From: JBHIAG01 sp046758465
GTDB taxonomy: Bacteria; Acidobacteriota; Terriglobia; Acidiferrales; 2-02-FULL-67-57
Length of the DNA: 8,540 nucleotides
Assembly: GCA_046758465.1 (NCBI GenBank)
Contig: JBHIAG010000087.1
Location: forward strand, 1 to 8,540
Reading direction: 5' to 3'
Part shown: one piece after another, positions 1 to 5,926 of the stretch
How positions within the stretch are numbered: the first letter of the stretch is position 1
How the letters are laid out: each line of letters starts with the position of its first letter
The notes under the pieces: model-generated
What the model was told of the DNA's origin: nothing
What the model saw: the letters and a program-made list of their open reading frames with translations, nothing else
Database searches by the model: none
Translations under genes and position numbers: made by a program

Positions 1-824
1 TGCGTGACCAGGCCCTCCTCGCCATAGACGTTGAGCTTGCTACCGAACCCGCCGCCTACTTCCGGCGCGATCACCCGCACCTGGCTCTCCGGGATGCCCA
101 CCATGAGAGCGATCTGGGTGCGCAGCAGGTGCGGAATCTGCGTCGAGGACCAGACGGTTACCTCCCCGCTGCCGGCGTCATAACTCGCCACCACCCCGCG
201 CGGCTCTATCGCCACCGGGATGAGTCGCTGGTTGATGAACCGCTGGCGGACAATACGGTCGGCCCGCCGAAAGGCCTTTTCCACGTTGCCACCCATGAGC
301 ACCCAGCGGCAGGCCTGGTTGTCCGGGAACTGTTCGTGGACTTTGGGAGCGCCCTGCGCCAGGGCCTGCTCGGGGTCGGTAACGGCAGGCAGCGGCTCGT
401 AGTCAACGTCAACCAGCTCGGCGGCATCGCGGGCGCGGTAGCGGTCGTCCGCCACCACCGCCGCAACCCCCTCTCCCACAAAGTGCACACGATCAGTGGC
501 CAGCGGCAGATGTGGCGGCACACGCAGCTCTGGTAGCGCCGCTGCCACCGGAATCTGTCCCAGGACACCCGCGATGTCTTTACCGGTTATGACGGCGACC
601 ACGCCCGGCGCCCGCCGGGCGGCCGCCGTATCAATCGTGCGGAGGCGCGCGTGCGCATAGGGGCTGCGCACGATGGCGACGTGAAGCATTCCCAGGAGCT
701 GGACGTCGTCTACGTAGTGCGCCAGACCCTGGATCATCCGCGGGTCTTCCTTGCGCTTCATCGCGCGGCCCACCCAACCGGCTGCGGCTCGCTCGGCTCT
801 GGGCTTGGTCTTAGCTTTCGGCAT
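1..824 (-). CDS. coxL: CoxL/XdhA-type molybdenum hydroxylase large subunit (3' end off window)
   Basis: This is the first 274 codons of the molybdopterin-cytosine-dinucleotide-binding subunit of an aerobic CO-dehydrogenase/xanthine-oxidase family enzyme. Seen: an N-terminal GRAMKRKEDPRMIQG segment (residues 19-33) followed by HYVDD, RSPYAHAR (53-60), the hinge region with NQRLIPVAIEPRGVV (198-212), WSSTQIPH (225-232) and the cofactor-binding APEVGGGFGSK (253-263). All are typical of the family. Full-length proteins are about 750-800 residues, so roughly two thirds is missing. The ATG at 824 is preferred because AGGAGG lies 5 bases upstream. It follows coxS by 9 bases. The active-site loop that separates true CO dehydrogenases (form I) from the form II group lies beyond the window, so the substrate is unknown. 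It could be CO, a purine, nicotinate, an aldehyde or another compound. No FAD subunit gene (coxM) lies upstream; it could follow downstream. Confidence 0.93.
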   Translation of the reverse strand, partial: MPKAKTKPRAERAAAGWVGRAMKRKEDPRMIQGLAHYVDDVQLLGMLHVAIVRSPYAHARLRTIDTAAARRAPGVVAVITGKDIAGVLGQIPVAAALPELRVPPHLPLATDRVHFVGEGVAAVVADDRYRARDAAELVDVDYEPLPAVTDPEQALAQGAPKVHEQFPDNQACRWVLMGGNVEKAFRRADRIVRQRFINQRLIPVAIEPRGVVASYDAGSGEVTVWSSTQIPHLLRTQIALMVGIPESQVRVIAPEVGGGFGSKLNVYGEEGLVT

Positions 825-829
825 CGTCG

Positions 830-835
830 CCTCCT
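830..835 (-). promoter_or_regulatory. coxL ribosome binding site overlapping the coxS stop
   Basis: A perfect AGGAGG on the minus strand overlaps the TAG stop of coxS (836-834) and sits 5 bases before the coxL ATG at 824. Ribosomes finishing coxS would be placed directly on it, so translational coupling of the two subunits is likely. It also fixes the coxL start. Confidence 0.8.
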
Positions 836-1307
836 AACGGGCGTGCATCTTACGCGCAGCGCTGCGAATGGCGTTGACAATGTGCTGATAGCCGGTGCAG
901 CGACACAGATTCCCGGCAATGGCGCGGCGGATTTCCGCCTCGTTGGGATTGGGATTGCGTTCGAGCAGGTCGTAGCCCGCCAGGATCATCCCCGGCGTGC
1001 AGTAGCCGCATTGCAGGCCGTGCTCCTCCCAGAAGCCTGCTTGCACGGGATGCAGTCGGCCGTCGCGTGCTAACCCTTCGATGGTGGTAAGGGTGCTGCC
1101 ATCGGCCTGGACCGCCAGGACGGTGCAAGACTTGACCGCGCGGCCATCAAGCAGGACGGTGCAGGCACCGCACAGGCTGGTCTCGCAGCCGATGTGGGTG
1201 CCGGTCAGGCCCAGGACATGCCGCAGGTAATGCACGAGCAGCAGGCGCGGCTCGACTGCGTGCCGGTAGGACGTGCCGTTGACGTTGACCTGGATGGGAA
1301 TGTTCAT
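834..1307 (-). CDS. coxS: CoxS-type [2Fe-2S] subunit of molybdenum hydroxylase
   Basis: A 157-residue electron-transfer subunit that carries two [2Fe-2S] clusters between the molybdenum site and FAD or another acceptor. The plant-ferredoxin-like N-terminal domain has Cys41, Cys46, Cys49 and Cys61 (in GCETSLCGACTVLLDG and KSC). The C-terminal helical domain has Cys100 and Cys103 (QCGYCTPGM) and Cys135 and Cys137 (LCRCTGYQHI). All eight ligands are present and the length is normal for the family. The ATG at 1307 is supported by GGGAGGT about 7 bases upstream. It forms a pair with coxL. The 80-base gap to the upstream regulator gene may hold its own promoter, but I see no convincing -35/-10 pair there. 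A 12-bp imperfect dyad (TACT-TTAG-AGTA, 1333-1344) lies in that gap. Confidence 0.95.
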   Translation of the reverse strand: MNIPIQVNVNGTSYRHAVEPRLLLVHYLRHVLGLTGTHIGCETSLCGACTVLLDGRAVKSCTVLAVQADGSTLTTIEGLARDGRLHPVQAGFWEEHGLQCGYCTPGMILAGYDLLERNPNPNEAEIRRAIAGNLCRCTGYQHIVNAIRSAARKMHAR

Positions 1308-1387
1308 CCCGCACCTCCCGCGCCGAAAAGCCTACTTTAGAGTAATTCCCAGAAAACGAACCTGCCAGGCGGACAAGACCTGCGGGC

Positions 1388-2071
1388 TCAGGCAGAGCGG
1401 CCCGTACGGGTGGAACCCCGCACCACCCGCACCCAGATGCGCTTGGTAGCCTGCTTGCCCAGCGGTACTGTCTTGCCCCCGATCCCCACTTCCATTGTAT
1501 CGCCAGAATCCTTCTGCTTCACCACCAGCCGACGGCCGGGCCGCAGCCGGTGACGCTCGAGAAATTCCAAGAATGGCACATCCTTCTCAAACACGTGCAA
1601 CACTTGCACCGTCTCGCCCGCGCCGACTGTAGCCAAGCGGCGCGCCGCATACCGCCGGCGTAGCTTGGCCAGGCCGCCGAAGAGTGGGTTGCCGTGCGGG
1701 CAGGAGCCTTTGCGACCGAAATAGTGGAGCAAACGCTTTTCCAGCTCGGGTGAGATGGCGTGCTCGAGCTTCTCCGCCTCCTCGTGGACACGCGTCCAAG
1801 GCATACCGAGCACTTCCGTCAGGAGTTTTTCCGCCAGGCGATGGCGGAGGCTGAGATGCTCGGCAATGCGGCGGCCCTTGGCCGTCAGCCGAATCATCCC
1901 GCGTGGTCCCTGGCGCACGTAGCCATTGCGCCCCATCCGGCGCAGCGCGGTGGTCACCGCGGGCGGGCTCACGTGCAGCTCTTCGGAGAGACGCGCACTG
2001 ATCGGCTTCAGGCCTTCCTGCGTCAGTCCATGAATCGCCTTCAGGTAGTCTTCTTGCGAAACAGTCACCAT
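1388..2071 (-). CDS. DtxR/MntR-family metal-dependent transcriptional regulator, long form
   Basis: A 227-residue cytoplasmic repressor-type protein. Residues about 1-65 form a winged helix-turn-helix (SQEDYLKAI, then SARLSEELHVSPPAVTTAL). Residues about 68-140 form the dimerisation and metal-binding domain (RHRLAEKLL, VHEEAEKLEH, SCPHGNP). Residues about 145-217 resemble the FeoA/SH3-like domain of DtxR and IdeR. By alignment with known members, the metal ligands are Asp8, His77, Glu100, Glu103 and His104. Asp8 and Glu100 replace the Met10 and Cys102 of iron-responsive DtxR and match Bacillus MntR, which suggests manganese as co-repressor. The MntR Glu11 position is Lys here. Bacillus MntR lacks the C-terminal domain, so this is a hybrid layout. 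The ATG at 2071 has no strong Shine-Dalgarno; a GTG follows it directly. Targets are not visible: there is no transporter gene beside it, only coxSL downstream. Confidence 0.9.
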   Translation of the reverse strand: MVTVSQEDYLKAIHGLTQEGLKPISARLSEELHVSPPAVTTALRRMGRNGYVRQGPRGMIRLTAKGRRIAEHLSLRHRLAEKLLTEVLGMPWTRVHEEAEKLEHAISPELEKRLLHYFGRKGSCPHGNPLFGGLAKLRRRYAARRLATVGAGETVQVLHVFEKDVPFLEFLERHRLRPGRRLVVKQKDSGDTMEVGIGGKTVPLGKQATKRIWVRVVRGSTRTGRSA

Positions 2072-2092
2072 CGCAGCCCCACAGCGGGGTCA

Positions 2093-2121
2093 ATTATAAG
2101 AAACCGAGAGGAGAGTTTACA
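2093..2121 (-). promoter_or_regulatory. Predicted promoter of the DtxR/MntR-family gene
   Basis: A perfect -10 TATAAT lies at 2098-2093 on the minus strand. With a 17-base spacer the -35 would be TGTAAA (2121-2116), a weak match overlapping the stop of the upstream phosphatase gene. The transcript would start near 2086, leaving a leader of only about 15 bases. The leader contains a short CCCC/GGGG dyad (2077-2089). I see no DtxR or MntR consensus operator. Prediction from sequence only. Confidence 0.5.
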
Positions 2122-2575
2122 GGGTTTCCGTGGCGCGGGGCTGGGAGCTTCCCAATTCTTCGATGAGCGCATGGACGCGCTGCTCCAGGTCGTCCCGGAC
2201 GCGGCGATAGACTCCCAGCGATTCGAGAAAGGGGTCGGCGACCTCCCAGTTGACCTCGCGCCCTCGGAAGCCCGGCAGCAGCGCATCGGTGTCAGAGAGA
2301 GCCATATTGACGAGCACATCCACCCGCTGCCAATCGATGGCGTCGAGTCCTTTCGAGTGGTGGCCTTCCAGCTTCACCTTCTTCTCCGCCATGACCGCCT
2401 GCGTTTCAGGCGTTACCTGGCCCAGGGGATGCACGCCCGCGCTCTGAGCCACGATGCAACCCGCCCCGTAGTGGCGTGCCCAGGCCTCGGCCATCTGGCT
2501 GCGACAGGCGTTGCCATAGCAGACGAAGGCCACCGACACAGGCCTCCGCCGGGGTCGCAGGCGCTGCTTGTGCAT
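2117..2575 (-). CDS. Low-molecular-weight protein phosphatase / arsenate reductase family protein
   Basis: A 152-residue protein with the LMW-PTP fold. The phosphate-binding P-loop is CYGNACR (Cys19 to Arg25, the C-x5-R motif) after a hydrophobic strand (VSVAFV), and RSQMAEAW follows. A catalytic Asp-Pro pair is found at Asp114-Pro115 (VADPF). RSQMAE, the HHSKGLD segment and the overall length resemble the thioredoxin-linked ArsC branch, whereas classical tyrosine phosphatases have RSPMAE. However, the two extra redox cysteines of ArsC (Cys82 and Cys89 in Staphylococcus aureus) are absent from the matching region NMALSDTDALLPGF. A phosphatase role, or arsenate reduction with another reductant, is therefore more likely. 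The ATG at 2575 is chosen because GAGGG precedes it by about 7 bases. A longer reading from 2668 would overlap pdxT and add a 31-residue tail unlike the family. It starts 43 bases after pdxT and may belong to the pdxST transcript. Confidence 0.85.
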   Translation of the reverse strand: MHKQRLRPRRRPVSVAFVCYGNACRSQMAEAWARHYGAGCIVAQSAGVHPLGQVTPETQAVMAEKKVKLEGHHSKGLDAIDWQRVDVLVNMALSDTDALLPGFRGREVNWEVADPFLESLGVYRRVRDDLEQRVHALIEELGSSQPRATETL

Positions 2576-2618
2576 TTTCGGCCCTCGCACCGTGGCTGCG
2601 GTTGCCACCAAAGAATGT

Positions 2619-3239
2619 TCACCCGCGGTTCCGTCCAGACAGACGGGCGGACGCCCGTGGGTCTCCACGCCCGTAGGGGCGAACCCGCGAAAGGAAGTGG
2701 TCGTGGAAGGTGGTGTCAGAAGTCAGCTCGGGATGGAAGGTGGTGAGCAAGCAGGTGCCCTGCTCGACCGCGACCGGCACGCCCTCGCACTCCCCCAGGA
2801 CTTTCACCCCGGCTCCGACACGCCGGATCACGGGGGCGCGGATGAAGACCATCTCCAGGGGCGCGTCCTTGAGCACACTCCGCCCCTGGCGCACGGCGCT
2901 CGCAAGCTGCCGACCGTAGGCGTTGCGTTCGATGGTGATATCCACCAGGCCCAGCACCGGCTGCCGCGGTGCAGTTACTTCCGCGGCCAGCAGGATGGCT
3001 CCAGCGCAGGTGCCAAACAGCGCTTTACCCTCCGCGTGCATTCTGCGGATGACGCCGGCGAAGCCCTCCTCCTCGAAAAACTTCAGTTGCGTAGTGCTCT
3101 CACCCCCGGGGAGGATGAGCGCGTCAAGCCCGGCCAGCTCGTCTGGCCGGCGGACGTAGCGCCAGTCCACACCCCCGCGTTCCAGTACACGGGCGTGGGC
3201 TTCGAAGTCACCCTGGAGCGCCAGCACGCCAACTTTCAT
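2619..3239 (-). CDS. pdxT: PdxT, glutaminase subunit of PLP synthase
   Basis: A 206-residue class I glutamine amidotransferase. It hydrolyses glutamine and channels ammonia to PdxS for pyridoxal 5'-phosphate synthesis. Seen: the N-terminal MKVGVLALQGDFEAH, the LILPGGEST oxyanion region (41-49), nucleophile Cys78 in FGTCAGAILLA, and His169/Glu171 in TTFHPELT, completing the Cys-His-Glu triad. The start at 3239 (ATG, with GGGGA 5 bases upstream) matches the family N-terminus; the frame stays open to 3320, but that would run into pdxS. It lies 28 bases after the pdxS stop. The canonical fold should end near residue 186 (HFLSRV). The last 20 residues (187-206, RPYGRGDP and onward) are Arg/Gly-rich and lie in a palindromic repeat, so they look like an acquired tail. 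No key residue is lost. Confidence 0.96.
   Translation of the reverse strand: MKVGVLALQGDFEAHARVLERGGVDWRYVRRPDELAGLDALILPGGESTTQLKFFEEEGFAGVIRRMHAEGKALFGTCAGAILLAAEVTAPRQPVLGLVDITIERNAYGRQLASAVRQGRSVLKDAPLEMVFIRAPVIRRVGAGVKVLGECEGVPVAVEQGTCLLTTFHPELTSDTTFHDHFLSRVRPYGRGDPRASARLSGRNRG
2643..2689. repeat. Palindromic repeat-like element within the 3' end of pdxT
   Basis: The stretch holds a perfect hairpin ACGGGCG-GA-CGCCCGT (2643-2658). A second copy of the 8-mer ACGCCCGT (first at 2651-2658) follows at 2667-2674, and then GGGGCGAACCCGCG. Its composition and hairpin structure resemble dispersed intergenic palindromic repeats. It lies in frame within the last codons of pdxT. I cannot test whether copies exist elsewhere in the genome. 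The outer limits are approximate; related GC-rich sequence may extend to about 2625. Confidence 0.5.
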
Positions 3240-3267
3240 TTTGTTCCCCGATCGGCTCGCGCGCCGC

Positions 3268-4158
3268 CTAGCGGCCGCGCGTTTGCAGCAATTCTTTCTC
3301 CTCGAGCGTACGCACGTCAATGCCCTTCATCGCCTCACCCAATTCGGCCGAAGCTTCCAGCACCGCCTTCGGGTCGTTGTAGTGTGTGGTGGCTTTGACG
3401 ATAGCGCGTGCGCGGCGCTCGGGGTCAGAGGACTTGAAGATGCCTGAGCCGACAAAGGTCGCCTCGGCGCCGAGTTGCATAACCAGGGCAGCGTCGGCGG
3501 GGGTGGCGATGCCGCCGGCAGAAAAATTCGGCACGGGCAGCGTGCCGTGCTCGGCCACCCATTCGACCACTTCCAGCGGCGCGCCGAGCTTCTTGGCCTC
3601 CTGCACCAGTTCCTCTTGGGCCACCGTGGTCAGCCGCTTCAGCTCGCGCTGAATGGCGCGCATGTGACGCACGGCTTCTACTACGTTGCCGGAGCCTGCT
3701 TCACCTTTGGTGCGGATCAGCGCCGCGCCTTCCGCAATGCGGCGCAGCGCTTCGCCCAGATTGCGGCAGCCGCAGACGAAGGGGACGCGGAAGCGGTGCT
3801 TGTCGATGTGGTTTTCCTCGTCGGCAGGCGTCAGCACTTCGCTTTCGTCAATGTAGTCCACTTCGAGCGCTTCCAGTACCTGGGCTTCCGCGAAGTGGCC
3901 GATGCGGACCTTGGCCATCACCGGAATCGAAACCGCGTTCATAATCTCGCGGATGATCCGGGGCACAGCCATACGGGCCACGCCGCCCTCTCTGCGGATG
4001 TCGGCGGGGACGCGCTCGAGCGCCATCACCGCGCAGGCACCGGCCTTTTCGGCAATGGTGGCTTGCTGGGCGTTGGTGACGTCCATGATGACGCCGCCCT
4101 TCAGCATCTCGGCCAAGCCGACTTTGACGCGCCAGTGTTCCTCGTTCAGAAACTTCAT
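3268..4158 (-). CDS. pdxS: PdxS, synthase subunit of PLP synthase
   Basis: A 296-residue (beta/alpha)8-barrel enzyme of the DXP-independent vitamin B6 pathway. It condenses ribose 5-phosphate (or ribulose 5-phosphate), glyceraldehyde 3-phosphate and PdxT-derived ammonia into pyridoxal 5'-phosphate. Signature segments are intact: GGVIMDVTNAQQA with catalytic Asp26, PVMAKVRIGHFAEAQ with Schiff-base Lys83, LIRTKGEAGSGN with the second catalytic Lys151, and a C-terminal phosphate-binding region with PVPNFSAGGIATPADAA and FVGSGIFKS. Length is normal. The ATG at 4158 has AAGGAG 6 bases upstream. It is followed closely by pdxT and preceded by a MocR-type regulator gene in the same direction. Identity is as certain as sequence alone allows. 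Confidence 0.98.
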   Translation of the reverse strand: MKFLNEEHWRVKVGLAEMLKGGVIMDVTNAQQATIAEKAGACAVMALERVPADIRREGGVARMAVPRIIREIMNAVSIPVMAKVRIGHFAEAQVLEALEVDYIDESEVLTPADEENHIDKHRFRVPFVCGCRNLGEALRRIAEGAALIRTKGEAGSGNVVEAVRHMRAIQRELKRLTTVAQEELVQEAKKLGAPLEVVEWVAEHGTLPVPNFSAGGIATPADAALVMQLGAEATFVGSGIFKSSDPERRARAIVKATTHYNDPKAVLEASAELGEAMKGIDVRTLEEKELLQTRGR

Positions 4159-4201
4159 GGCTGGCTCCTTTCAGCGTGATTCTTGTGCTCGCTCCTTCCC
4201 C

Positions 4202-4220
4202 ACGGTTACCGTCCAGTATA
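4202..4220 (-). promoter_or_regulatory. Predicted pdxS promoter -10 with an 11-bp palindromic operator candidate
   Basis: On the minus strand TATACT (4220-4215) can serve as a -10 box. Two bases later comes a perfect palindrome with one central base, ACGGT-A-ACCGT read on the minus strand (4212-4202). It would cover the transcription start, a common position for a repressor site. No good -35 is visible at 17 bases, which would fit an activator-dependent promoter. Three CTGG motifs (minus strand at 4239-4236, 4230-4227 and 4216-4213) lie in and around it. Confidence 0.4.
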
Positions 4221-4267
4221 AATCGCCCAGGGGTTCCAGGCGAGGAAGTCTCTGCGTGCTAGCATCG

Positions 4268-5809
4268 CTACACCAACGCTACACGCGCGGACTCGGCTGG
4301 CTGCGGTGCCAGGCGACGTCGCTGGCGAATTTCCGCCTTGAGCAGGCTGCCGAGAAGGGCGATGCCCTGCTCAATCTGCTTCGGATGGATGCCCGGGAAG
4401 CCGAGCCGCAGCGTGTTAGGCTCAACCGCCTGGAAGTAAAAGAAGCGGCCGGGGGTGAACAGCACCTTGCGCTCGCGCGCTTTGAACAGCAGCGCGCCCG
4501 CATCCAGCCCGGCCGGCAGCGTCACCCAGATTGACATCCCGCCGTCAGGACGCACCCAATGCACCTCGGCGGGAAAATGTCGGGCGAGGGCCTTTTCAGC
4601 CTGCTCCAGGCGCAGGCGATAGACCCTGCGGGCCTTGGCGATCGCGCGCCGCAGAAAGCCGCGGCGGCAAAACTCCGCCAGGGCGGCTTGCGCCAACTGG
4701 TCGGTGTGGAGGTCGGTGGCCTGCTTGGCCCTGCGCAGGCGTTTGATGACGGGTTCGCTGGCCACAATCCAGCCGACGCGCAGGCCGGGGAAGCAAACCT
4801 TGGAGAAACTGTTCAGATGCAGCACCAGGCCGGCGCGGTCAAGCGCCTTGAGGGGAGGCAGTTCGCGGCCGCGCAGCCGCAAGGCCCCGTAGATGTTGTC
4901 CTCGACCACGGGGACTTGATACTGGTGGGCGAGTTCGAGCACGCGTCTTCGGGCGTCGAGCGAGAGAGTGGTGCCGGTGGGGTTGTGGAAGTTGGGCGTG
5001 AGCAGCAACAGGCGGGCACGGTTCTGCGCCAGCAGCGATTCGAGCGCTTCCAGGTTGAGACCGCGCTCATTCACCGGCACTCCGATGCAGCGTACGTTGG
5101 GAATCTGGAACGTCTGGATGGCGCCGGGATAGCAGGGATTCTCCAGCAGCACGGTGTCGCCCGGATGCACAAATACTCTGCGAATCAAATCGAGCCCTTG
5201 CTGACAGCCGTTGACGATTAAAAGCTCATCGGGCCGAGCGGCGATGCCCTCGCGGCGCAGCTCGTCCAAGAGAAATTCCTTCAGCGGCGCATAGCCATCG
5301 CTGGGCCCGAGTTGCAGCAGCCGCTTGCCTGCGCGCTTGAGAACATCGCTGCAGCAGCGGCGAAACTCCTCCACCGGAAACAACTCTTCGGCGGGCCGGG
5401 CAGTGGTAAACGAAATGAAGTCGGGACCGCGTACGAGTGCGTCGGCAAGCATGGCATCCAGGGGGTCATCGGCAGGGCTATCGGCCAGCAGGGTCGTCCA
5501 GAGATAGCCATTGTCCACGAGCGTGGAATTTCTCGCGGCGCGGCCGGCCGCCGGGGCCACAGCCGCCTCGACCCCTCGGCTCACAAAGGTGCCGCGACCC
5601 ACGTGGCCGGAAATCCAGGCGTCGGCGGTGAGTTCGGCGTAGGCATTGGCGACGGTGGTGCGATGGACGCCCAGGCGGCGGGCCAATTCGCGGCTGGGCG
5701 GCAGGCAGTCGCCGCGCGCCAGCGAGCCGGAGGCGATGAGCTGGCGGATTTGGTCGCGGATCTGCTGGTAGAGCGGGACCGGGCTGGCGGGGTCAAGGGT
5801 GAGGTGCAT
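4268..5809 (-). CDS. MocR/GntR-type regulator with aminotransferase domain, probable PdxR
   Basis: A 513-residue PLP-dependent transcription factor. Residues about 11-76 are a GntR-type winged helix (VPLYQQIRDQIRQLI, LPPSRELARRLGVHRTT, GRGTFV). A linker of about 40 residues follows, then a fold-type I aminotransferase-like domain from about residue 115. The PLP residues are all present: Asn276 in HNPTG, Asp304 and Tyr307 in VEDNIYG, Schiff-base Lys337 in SFSKVCFPGLRVGW, and the carboxylate-binding Arg468 in NTLRLGF. Proteins of this kind sense PLP or an amine and regulate vitamin B6, GABA or taurine genes. Sitting 109 bases upstream of pdxS points to PdxR, although pdxR is usually divergent from pdxST and here it is co-directional. 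The ATG at 5809 has GAGGG 5 bases upstream; a TTG at 5842 would add 11 residues but has no ribosome site. Confidence 0.9.
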   Translation of the reverse strand: MHLTLDPASPVPLYQQIRDQIRQLIASGSLARGDCLPPSRELARRLGVHRTTVANAYAELTADAWISGHVGRGTFVSRGVEAAVAPAAGRAARNSTLVDNGYLWTTLLADSPADDPLDAMLADALVRGPDFISFTTARPAEELFPVEEFRRCCSDVLKRAGKRLLQLGPSDGYAPLKEFLLDELRREGIAARPDELLIVNGCQQGLDLIRRVFVHPGDTVLLENPCYPGAIQTFQIPNVRCIGVPVNERGLNLEALESLLAQNRARLLLLTPNFHNPTGTTLSLDARRRVLELAHQYQVPVVEDNIYGALRLRGRELPPLKALDRAGLVLHLNSFSKVCFPGLRVGWIVASEPVIKRLRRAKQATDLHTDQLAQAALAEFCRRGFLRRAIAKARRVYRLRLEQAEKALARHFPAEVHWVRPDGGMSIWVTLPAGLDAGALLFKARERKVLFTPGRFFYFQAVEPNTLRLGFPGIHPKQIEQGIALLGSLLKAEIRQRRRLAPQPAESARVALV

Positions 5810-5819
5810 CGGGCCCTCG

Positions 5820-5884
5820 ATTGTCTCTCTACAGAATACCAATAACGCCCTTTATTACACAAGATCAAGTGCCAAATTGTCTCT
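5820..5884. repeat. Two 9-bp direct repeats flanking the MocR promoter
   Basis: ATTGTCTCT occurs at 5820-5828 and again at 5876-5884 (plus-strand reading), 56 bp apart start to start. The first copy would cover the predicted transcription start and the second lies upstream of the -35 region. Known MocR proteins such as GabR bind paired direct repeats at their own promoters, so this is a candidate autoregulatory operator. A partial match (GTCTCT) occurs at 4248-4253 upstream of pdxS. Confidence 0.4.
5833..5862 (-). promoter_or_regulatory. Possible promoter of the MocR gene, extended -10
   Basis: On the minus strand TGG-TATTCT (5841-5833) reads as an extended -10, with TTGTGT (5862-5857) 18 bases upstream as a weak -35. 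The predicted start is near 5826, about 17 bases before the ATG. The -10 overlaps ATACCA (plus strand 5836-5841), the hexamer bound by Bacillus GabR, but a second correctly spaced copy is not present. Confidence 0.35.
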
Positions 5885-5926
5885 TCGGCCTCCAAGCTCT
5901 GCCCGGCGGAGGAATTTCACACAGGG

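Noticed and set aside
1333..1344. TACT-TTAG-AGTA dyad upstream of coxS
   Set aside because: Only 4-bp arms and no match to a known DtxR or MntR box, so chance is likely.
2576..2668. 31-residue N-terminal extension of the phosphatase reading frame
   Set aside because: It overlaps the end of pdxT, is unlike the family, and the inner ATG at 2575 has a proper ribosome site.
1760..2746. Long plus-strand open frame opposite the regulator and phosphatase genes
   Set aside because: It is the antisense of well-recognised minus-strand proteins in GC-rich DNA and has no recognisable domain.
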